A DNA stretch of 18,039 nt. Source: Parafilimonas sp. GTDB taxonomy: Bacteria; Bacteroidota; Bacteroidia; Chitinophagales; Chitinophagaceae. Positions within the stretch are counted from its first letter, which is position 1. Each line of letters begins with the position of its first letter. Both the position numbers and the translations under genes were made by a program. Of this stretch, positions 13,097-18,039 are shown piece after piece. Below the pieces are notes generated by a model. That model made no database searches, was not told the origin of the DNA, and was given only the letters and a program-made list of their open reading frames with translations. The stretch lies in NCBI GenBank assembly GCA_025927795.1, contig JAICKT010000039.1, positions 1-18,039 of the forward strand, in the 5' to 3' direction.

Positions 13097-14210
13097 ATAT
13101 TACTTTCAGAATGTTTTTAATCTTATGTGCTTTATATGTTAAGTCTGTTCTGTCTTTATTGATGATTGTAACATGCCCCATTTTTCTGCCGGGCCTTGTT
13201 TGCTTTTTTCCATACAAATGCACAAACACATTTTCCATTTGTAACACTTCATCCAAGCCTTCATATTTCGCTTCACCGGAATATCCATCAGCACCTAATA
13301 AATTTACAATAGATGATGGAAGAATAGGATCTGTATTTCCCAAAGGATAATTTAAAATAATGCGCCACAGCATATCATACTGGCTACAATAATTCGCTTC
13401 AATCGTATGATGGCCACTGTTGTGAACACGCGGCGCTGTTTCATTCACAAACATGTCATCGTTTTTATCAACAAACATTTCAATTGCAAACAAACCCGCA
13501 CTCTTTAGGTCTTTCACTACTTTCAAAGCAATTGCTTCGGCTTTCCATAAAACGCGCTGTGGTAATTCTGCGGGAGAAATTTGATAATCTAACAGATTTA
13601 AAACCGGATCAAAAATCATTTCTGAAGGCGGATAAATTTCTGTTTCATTCTTATCATTCATTGCAACGATTATAGAAATCTCCTTTTTTATATCAACCAT
13701 TTTTTCCAAAACAGAAGATGTATTAAAGCCCTTATCCAGATCAGTTTCATTCTTTATAATTTGTACACCTTTTCCATCATAACCACCTTCGCCAATTTTA
13801 TGTACTGCTGGTAAAAAACTTTTATTGTTTTTTAATTCTGATAAATCATTTGTAACGAGATAAGCCGGCGTTGGAATTTCATTTGCTTTATAAAAATCTT
13901 TTTGCGTGATTTTATTTTTTATAATTTTTAGTGCTGCTGGTTTCGGATAAATTTTTATTCCTTCATTTTCTAATTTTTCAAGCGCATCAATGTTTACGGC
14001 TTCAATCTCTATTGTAAGCGCGTCAACCTGTTTTCCAAAATTGTACACTGCATCAAAATCTTTTATATCACCTTTTATAAAATGGTTGCACAAATGCGCA
14101 GCCGGACAGTTTTCATCATTCTCCAAAACAAAAGTTTCCACAATATAATTTGCCGCCGCCTGTAATAACATTCTTCCTAATTGTCCACCTCCGAGAATAC
14201 CAACTTTCAT
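13092..14210 (-). CDS. purK: N5-carboxyaminoimidazole ribonucleotide synthase PurK
   Basis: PurK uses ATP and bicarbonate to convert AIR to N5-CAIR, the substrate of PurE. The 372-residue protein has the ATP-grasp layout: N-terminal nucleotide-fold start MKVGILGGGQLGRMLLQAA, LTIEIEAVNIDALEKLE, the grasp loop HKIGEGGYDGKGVQII near 142, GLFAIEMFVDKNDDMFVNETAPRVHNSGHHTIE with metal-binding Glu/Asn residues, and a C-terminal GHVTII segment. Length is usual for the family. It is the first gene of the purK / four-helix / purE operon. Upstream is an AT-rich region with a weak period-7 pattern and no certain promoter. Confidence 0.96.
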   Translation of the reverse strand: MKVGILGGGQLGRMLLQAAANYIVETFVLENDENCPAAHLCNHFIKGDIKDFDAVYNFGKQVDALTIEIEAVNIDALEKLENEGIKIYPKPAALKIIKNKITQKDFYKANEIPTPAYLVTNDLSELKNNKSFLPAVHKIGEGGYDGKGVQIIKNETDLDKGFNTSSVLEKMVDIKKEISIIVAMNDKNETEIYPPSEMIFDPVLNLLDYQISPAELPQRVLWKAEAIALKVVKDLKSAGLFAIEMFVDKNDDMFVNETAPRVHNSGHHTIEANYCSQYDMLWRIILNYPLGNTDPILPSSIVNLLGADGYSGEAKYEGLDEVLQMENVFVHLYGKKQTRPGRKMGHVTIINKDRTDLTYKAHKIKNILKVIS

Positions 14211-14242
14211 ACAGTTAAATTGCCGCGAAGATAATTTTTCAA

Positions 14243-14275
14243 TTATGAGTTATAAATAATAGTTATAAACTGAAT
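14243..14275. repeat. Weak period-7 AT-rich repeat upstream of purK
   Basis: Two TTATAAA units are separated by a 6-base TAATAG and preceded by TTATGAG, with CTGAATC after. The spacing is 7-7-6-7, so this is only a possible decayed member of the heptamer arrays; AT-rich sequence could give it by chance. Confidence 0.3.
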
Positions 14276-14312
14276 CTTTTTAAATACTCATCAACATAAT
14301 TTATCTTCTTTA

Positions 14313-14320
14313 TATCTTTG
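14313..14320 (+). promoter_or_regulatory. Candidate -7 element upstream of the small ORF and hppD
   Basis: TATCTTTG is a perfect TAnnTTTG match and is identical to the miaB and trmD elements. It lies seven bases before the ATG of a 29-codon ORF and about 170 bases before hppD. The -33 region is not clear. Confidence 0.45.
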
Positions 14321-14327
14321 TAAATAG

Positions 14328-14417
14328 ATGTTGCCGGATTATCCACATAAATTCTTTTCAGATAAACGCATCAATTATTCTTTATTGATGGAAGTTCTTG
14401 CCATGGACGCGGCATAA
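14328..14417 (+). CDS. Possible small ORF (29 residues) upstream of hppD
   Basis: An ATG seven bases after a perfect TATCTTTG element opens a 29-codon frame beginning MLPDYPHKFFSDKR, containing INYSLLMEVLAM and ending in TAA. A 7-bp inverted repeat (CATCAAT / ATTGATG, 14369-14390) lies within it. It has two Tyr and two adjacent Phe codons, and the downstream gene is a tyrosine-catabolism enzyme, so a leader peptide is conceivable, but this is speculative. I recognise no homologue. It may equally be chance. Confidence 0.3.
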   Translation: MLPDYPHKFFSDKRINYSLLMEVLAMDAA

Positions 14418-14493
14418 TATACCTCTCGCTCATATTCCTGCACACTTGTTGTACTAACATTTATAATTATACTTTAATCATAATAAATTTTTT

Positions 14494-15624
14494 ATGGAAA
14501 CTATAGTTGCTGAAAAAAAGAATAAGCAATCAACTGCTGACTTTTTACCACTCGAAGGAACAGACTACGTTGAATTTTATGTGGGAAATGCAAAGCAGGC
14601 TGCGCATTTTTATAAATCAGCTTTTGGTTTTCAGAGCCTCGCTTACTCTGGTCCTGAAACTGGTGTGAAAAATAAAGTGAGTTACGCTGTTCGTCAGAAT
14701 AAACTCACGTTTGTATTTACCACTGCATTAAGAAGCAATAATGAAATTGCAGAGCATGTGTACAATCATGGTGATGGTGTAAAGTTTTTAGCGCTGCGTG
14801 TGAATGATGCAACAGATGCATGGCATCAAACCACAAAACGCGGGGCAAAAAGTTTTTTGGAGCCAGAAAAGTTACATGATGAACATGGTGAAGTTGTTAT
14901 CAGCGGAATAAATACTTACGGAGAAACGGTTCATCTTTTCATTGAAAGAAAAAATTATAACGGCGCTTTTATGCCTGGTTTTGTTGAATGGAAAACAGGT
15001 TATAATCCGCCGTCAACAGGGTTACAATATGTTGATCATTGTGTTGGTAATGTTGGCTGGCATCAAATGAATACATGGGTAAAATTTTATGAAGATGTAA
15101 TGGGCTTTAAAAATATTTTATCGTTTGATGATGAAGATATTTCAACCGAATATTCTGCTTTAATGAGCAAGGTTATGAGTAATGGAAATGGCTATGTAAA
15201 ATTTCCGATTAATGAACCTGCGGAAGGTAAACACAAATCGCAGGTAGAAGAATATCTTGAATTTTATGATGGTGAAGGTGTGCAGCATGTTGCACTTGCT
15301 ACAAATGATATTGTTGAGACCGTGAACGATTTAAAAAGCAGGGGAGTAGAATTTCTAAAAATACCTTCAACTTATTATGATGATTTAATTGAACGTGTTG
15401 GAAAAATTGATGAAGATGTTGAACCGCTAAAAGAGTTGGGCATTTTGGTTGATCGTGATAACGAAGGTTATTTGTTGCAAATATTTACAAAACCTGTTGA
15501 GGACCGCCCAACATTATTTTTTGAAATCATACAACGTAAAGGAGCAAAAAGTTTTGGTAAAGGAAATTTTAAAGCGCTGTTTGAAGCTATAGAAAGAGAA
15601 CAGGAATTGCGTGGCAATCTTTAA
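14494..15624 (+). CDS. hppD: 4-hydroxyphenylpyruvate dioxygenase
   Basis: HppD converts 4-hydroxyphenylpyruvate to homogentisate, the second step of tyrosine catabolism, using Fe(II) and oxygen. The 376-residue protein has two vicinal-oxygen-chelate domains. The N-terminal one starts LEGTDYVEFYVGNAKQAAHFY. The catalytic one holds the iron ligands His182 (LQYVDHCVGNV), His265 (GVQHVALATNDI) and Glu344 (LFFEIIQRKG). The C-terminal GKGNFKALFEAIEREQELRGNL tail is the usual closing helix. Residues about 226-260 (MSNGNGYVKFPINEPAEGKHKSQVEEYLEFYDG) are typical. No hmgA or other homogentisate gene is in the window. A weak TTG-N18-TACTTTAA pair at 14449-14477 may be its own promoter. Confidence 0.96.
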   Translation: METIVAEKKNKQSTADFLPLEGTDYVEFYVGNAKQAAHFYKSAFGFQSLAYSGPETGVKNKVSYAVRQNKLTFVFTTALRSNNEIAEHVYNHGDGVKFLALRVNDATDAWHQTTKRGAKSFLEPEKLHDEHGEVVISGINTYGETVHLFIERKNYNGAFMPGFVEWKTGYNPPSTGLQYVDHCVGNVGWHQMNTWVKFYEDVMGFKNILSFDDEDISTEYSALMSKVMSNGNGYVKFPINEPAEGKHKSQVEEYLEFYDGEGVQHVALATNDIVETVNDLKSRGVEFLKIPSTYYDDLIERVGKIDEDVEPLKELGILVDRDNEGYLLQIFTKPVEDRPTLFFEIIQRKGAKSFGKGNFKALFEAIEREQELRGNL

Positions 15625-15683
15625 CTAAAACTTCATATTCGTTTTGCAATAAACATCTTAGTGTTTAGTTTATTTGCAATCCA

Positions 15684-15741
15684 TCAGGAGTTGTTTTCAG
15701 CTTAAAGGTTTAAAACTTTTAACCTGGTTAGCAACTCCTGA
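15684..15741. repeat. 58-base inverted-repeat structure between hppD and the transpeptidase gene
   Basis: A perfect 10-bp inverted repeat (TCAGGAGTTG / CAACTCCTGA) encloses a second hairpin, AGGTT / AACCT at 15706-15725. No U-run follows, so it is not a standard terminator; it could be an RNA-stabilising hairpin, a bidirectional terminator or a dispersed repeat. Confidence 0.6.
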
Positions 15742-15755
15742 ATCTATTTATATAT

Positions 15756-15763
15756 TACTTTCG
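15756..15763 (+). promoter_or_regulatory. Candidate -7 element before the transpeptidase gene
   Basis: TACTTTCG differs from TAnnTTTG at one base and ends five bases before the ATG at 15769, again predicting a leaderless or nearly leaderless mRNA. Confidence 0.35.
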
Positions 15764-15768
15764 AACGC

Positions 15769-16524
15769 ATGAAGAAAATTGTTTTATTTGGTTTGTTTGT
15801 AATCATTAGTTCAACCGGTTTTTCCCAATCATCATTTATAGATTATCAAAGAAATTTTCCGCGTGTTGCGGATGCTTTAAACCGTAAAACAGATACATTA
15901 AAAAAACAGTTTGAAGCGCTTGGTTTGCAATGGCCGGCAAAACAAATTTATATACGCTCATTTAAATACGATAGCCAGTTAGAAGTTTGGGTGCGCAACA
16001 ATGTGAATGAACCATTTAAACTTTTTAAAACATATTCGGTTTGCGCACTTGCAGGAACACTCGGACCAAAAAGAATGGAGGGCGATTACCAGGTTCCTGA
16101 GGGATTTTATTATATCAATGCATTTAAGCCAAACAGTGCATATCATATGTCGCTTGGTTTGAATTATCCAAATGCTTCAGATAAAATAATCAGTGGTAAT
16201 ACAAATCCCGGTGGCGATATTTTCATTCATGGAAGTTGTATTACGGTTGGCTGCATACCTATTCAGGATTTCCAGATTGAAGAAGTATATATTATTGCAA
16301 TGAGCGCAAAAAGTAATGGACAGGATTTTATTCCTGTACATATTTTTCCGGTAAGATATAATAATCCTAAAAGCATGGCATATTTTGATAAAACAACAAA
16401 AGATCAGCCCGACGTTCAGCAATTTGATATGAAGCTGAAAGAAGTGTATGATTATTTTGAAAAAGAAAAAAAACTTCCTATAATTTCTATTGACACAAAA
16501 GGCGGTTATGAAATAATGAACTAA
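15769..16524 (+). CDS. Secreted murein L,D-transpeptidase-like protein (YafK/YkuD family)
   Basis: This 251-residue protein has a signal peptide (MKKIVLFGLFVIISSTGFSQ), so it acts in the periplasm. The catalytic segment is FIHGSCITVGCIPI, with His154 and nucleophile Cys162 in the YkuD pattern HGxxxxxGC; Cys157 is an additional cysteine close by. Upstream, WVRNNVNEPFKLFKTYSVCALAGTLGPKRMEGDYQVPEGFYYI is the usual substrate-groove region of the YafK branch. Such enzymes cross-link peptidoglycan, or cleave or attach proteins at meso-diaminopimelate; in E. coli YafK (DpaA) releases the Braun lipoprotein. The exact reaction here is unknown. The S4-domain gene starts 47 bases after its stop. Confidence 0.88.
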   Translation: MKKIVLFGLFVIISSTGFSQSSFIDYQRNFPRVADALNRKTDTLKKQFEALGLQWPAKQIYIRSFKYDSQLEVWVRNNVNEPFKLFKTYSVCALAGTLGPKRMEGDYQVPEGFYYINAFKPNSAYHMSLGLNYPNASDKIISGNTNPGGDIFIHGSCITVGCIPIQDFQIEEVYIIAMSAKSNGQDFIPVHIFPVRYNNPKSMAYFDKTTKDQPDVQQFDMKLKEVYDYFEKEKKLPIISIDTKGGYEIMN

Positions 16525-16571
16525 CATTATTTTAGCTATCGCGTTTATACATATTTACCTGTTATTTCTGC

Positions 16572-16949
16572 ATGAAGGAAAAACTACGAATTGATAAATA
16601 TTTATGGAGTATCCGCATTTTTAAAACACGCAGTTTAGCAGCAGAAGCATGTGAAAAGGGAAGAGTAAAACTAAACGGGACTGCAGTTAAAGCATCAAAG
16701 CATGTAAATGTAAATGATGAATATGAAATTAAAGCGGAAGAAAGAAAATGGATTATAAAAGTAACCGGCTTACTTGATCATCGTGTGCAATATTCGGAAG
16801 CCATAAAATATTATATTGATCTTACTCCTGCTGAAGAAAATGAGCGCATTGAAATTCAAACTGCAAGCTTTCATACTGGAAAACGTTTAAGTAAAATTGG
16901 TCGTCCTACAAAAAAGCAAAGAAGAGATTTAGAAGATTTTATAGAATGA
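16572..16949 (+). CDS. S4-domain RNA-binding protein, Hsp15-like
   Basis: This 125-residue basic protein begins with an S4 RNA-binding domain: LRIDKYLWSIRIFKTRSLAAEACEKGRVKLNGTAVKASKHVNVND. A middle segment follows, with a C-terminal basic tail (GKRLSKIGRPTKKQRRDLEDFIE) typical of the Hsp15/HslR family. In E. coli Hsp15 binds 50S subunits still carrying nascent chains after abortive translation under heat stress and helps recycle them. The length and the GRPTKKQRRDLE tail match Bacteroidota relatives. It lies between the transpeptidase and trmD genes. Confidence 0.9.
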   Translation: MKEKLRIDKYLWSIRIFKTRSLAAEACEKGRVKLNGTAVKASKHVNVNDEYEIKAEERKWIIKVTGLLDHRVQYSEAIKYYIDLTPAEENERIEIQTASFHTGKRLSKIGRPTKKQRRDLEDFIE

Positions 16950-17038
16950 GAAACTTTTCATGCAAGAATATAAGTAAGTAAAGGAAATAAGTGAGAACAT
17001 CTTTGCTTCTTTGCAAACTTTTCATCTTTGCGTGCAAC

Positions 17039-17046
17039 TATCTTTG
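17039..17046 (+). promoter_or_regulatory. Candidate -7 element directly before trmD
   Basis: TATCTTTG is a perfect TAnnTTTG match ending four bases before the trmD ATG. By the rnpB spacing, transcription would begin at the start codon. Similar ATCTTTGC words recur at about 17000 and 17025, so the site is part of a repetitive stretch. Confidence 0.45.
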
Positions 17047-17050
17047 CGCC

Positions 17051-17728
17051 ATGAATATTCATATTCTTACTGTATTACCTGAATTACTCGAAAGTCCATT
17101 TAATCATAGCATCATAAAACGTGCACAGGAAAAAAATTTATTGCACATACAAATTTTCAATTTGCGCAAATGGGCAGTTAATGAATATGGGCAGGTTGAC
17201 GATTACCAATATGGTGGTGGTGCAGGTATGGTTATGATGTGCGAACCACTGGCAAATGCAATTGATGAATTAAACAATCAATATCACTACGAAGAAATAA
17301 TTTATACAACACCGGACGGCGATATGTTCAATCAGAAACAAGCAAATTATCTCTCATTAAAAAATAATATTTTAATTATATGCGGGCATTATAAAGGTAT
17401 TGATCAACGAATAAGAGATCATTATATAACCAAAGAAATTTCTGTTGGTGATTTTGTTTTAAGTGGTGGAGAATTAGCTGCTGCAATAATTACAGATGCA
17501 GTGGGCAGATTAATTCCCGGCGTTTTAAATGATGAAACGTCTGCACTGTTTGATTCGTTCCAGGATAATCTTTTAGCGCCGCCTGTTTATACAAGACCTG
17601 CAGATTTTAAAGGATGGACAGTGCCGGATGTTTTATTAAGCGGCAATCAAAAAAAGATAGATGAATGGCGATATGAACAATCTGTTGAACGCACAAAATT
17701 GAAAAGACCTGATATGCTTAAAGAGTAA
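17051..17728 (+). CDS. trmD: tRNA (guanine-N1-)-methyltransferase TrmD
   Basis: TrmD is a SPOUT (trefoil-knot) enzyme that methylates G37 of tRNAs reading CNN codons, using S-adenosylmethionine, and prevents +1 frameshifting. From ATG 17051 it has 225 residues, starting MNIHILTVLPELLESPFNHSI, the family start. Knot and cofactor motifs are DDYQYGGGAGMVM (51-62), ICGHYKGIDQRI (110-121) and VGDFVLSGGELAA (132-144). The C-terminal domain carries PPVYTRP and VPDVLLSGNQ (His is usual at the last position). An upstream GTG at 16991 would add 20 residues absent from the family and is rejected. It converges, with a 3-base gap, on the minus-strand gene at 17732. Together with miaB, two position-37 tRNA modifiers occur in this window. 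Confidence 0.96.
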   Translation: MNIHILTVLPELLESPFNHSIIKRAQEKNLLHIQIFNLRKWAVNEYGQVDDYQYGGGAGMVMMCEPLANAIDELNNQYHYEEIIYTTPDGDMFNQKQANYLSLKNNILIICGHYKGIDQRIRDHYITKEISVGDFVLSGGELAAAIITDAVGRLIPGVLNDETSALFDSFQDNLLAPPVYTRPADFKGWTVPDVLLSGNQKKIDEWRYEQSVERTKLKRPDMLKE

Positions 17729-17731
17729 AAT

Positions 17732-18039
17732 TTAAAACTTAACTGTTGGGCATTTTACTGTTTTGCCATAGAATGAGAATACACCTGTTTTTACAAGTGA
17801 TAATTCATAAGCACCCTGTGTTTGACTATAAGAGCCCAATGCAGAATTTGTTGCATCATAGCTTACTGTAATTGTTACAGAGTTAACAGCGCAGCCAATC
17901 ATAGGAATAACTGCATCTTTTGCACGATAATACAAACCGCCAATTAATTGCAAAGCACCATCGCCACTTAAATTATAATGCGCATTCATGCCGCCAACAA
18001 TTTCTGTTGCTTTACTCATTGAACTGAAGTATGCATTCG
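17732..18039 (-). CDS. PorP/SprF-family type IX secretion-associated membrane protein, C-terminal part, cut by window edge
   Basis: The minus strand is open from the right edge to a stop at 17732, giving the last 101 residues of a longer protein. An internal Met at 18019 looks like a start but the frame continues upstream (NAYFSSMSK) with no stop. Features such as ATEIVGGMNAHYNL, LQLIGGLYYRAKDAVIPMIGCAV, ITVSYDATNSALGSYSQTQGAYELSLV match the last beta-strands of PorP/SprF proteins, outer-membrane partners of the type IX secretion and gliding machinery. The usual final aromatic strand (GVFSFYG) is followed by KCPTVKF. Identification rests on this C-terminal pattern. Confidence 0.78.
   Translation of the reverse strand, partial: NAYFSSMSKATEIVGGMNAHYNLSGDGALQLIGGLYYRAKDAVIPMIGCAVNSVTITVSYDATNSALGSYSQTQGAYELSLVKTGVFSFYGKTVKCPTVKF

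Noticed and set aside
16991..17050. GTG start adding 20 residues to TrmD
   Set aside because: The added segment is absent from TrmD proteins and overlaps the promoter-like repeats; ATG 17051 gives the family N-terminus.
17732..18019. Complete 95-residue gene starting at the Met at 18019
   Set aside because: The frame stays open to the window edge and the protein resembles only the C-terminal end of PorP/SprF, so it is a truncated view of a larger gene.

Overview
The window looks like chromosomal core DNA of a member of the Bacteroidota, probably near Chitinophagaceae. The rank is inferred from low G+C, repeated TAnnTTTG-type -7 promoter elements, a PorP/SprF-type type IX secretion protein, and a miaB / sigma-54 activator / lptE / secG gene order. 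I see no rRNA, phage, transposase or CRISPR array.

Left part (1-2855): the start of a secreted glycoside hydrolase family 2 enzyme runs off the left edge on the minus strand. It is followed by an Fsr-like efflux MFS transporter (minus), a small Bacteroidota-conserved protein (plus), and tRNA-Gly(CCC) (minus).

Central operon (2963-8286, plus): miaB, a HepT/MntA (HEPN/MNT) toxin-antitoxin module, a sigma-54 activator without a sensor domain, the LPS-assembly lipoprotein lptE, an acidic TPR-like protein and secG. The genes overlap or nearly touch. The HEPN toxin gene is broken by a frameshift and an in-frame stop, while its MNT partner is intact. tRNA-Gln and a terminator follow.

Middle (8474-12066, plus): a ferredoxin-reductase-like flavoprotein, a secreted DinB-like protein, a DUF1801 protein, the RNase P RNA (rnpB) with promoter and terminator, and a succinate-semialdehyde-type aldehyde dehydrogenase. 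Two near-palindromic 27-29 bp elements of one family lie just after the DUF1801 and aldehyde dehydrogenase genes.

Purine operon (12107-14210, minus): purK and purE, the two-step route from AIR to CAIR, are separated by a gene for a 23S-rRNA-intervening-sequence-type four-helix-bundle protein. Degenerate 7-bp tandem repeats lie on both sides of this gene and are inverted relative to each other. They contain the purK stop, the end of the four-helix gene and the GTG start of purE. Related period-7 arrays sit upstream of miaB, inside the lptE signal-peptide coding region and, weakly, upstream of purK. This four-helix cassette plus heptamer arrays is the most interesting object in the window.

Right part (14211-18039): a possible leaderless 29-residue ORF, hppD (tyrosine catabolism), a secreted L,D-transpeptidase-like protein, an S4-domain heat-shock-type RNA-binding protein and trmD (all plus). 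A PorP/SprF-like gene (minus) runs off the right edge. Several genes have a TAnnTTTG-like element so close to the ATG that their transcripts may be leaderless.
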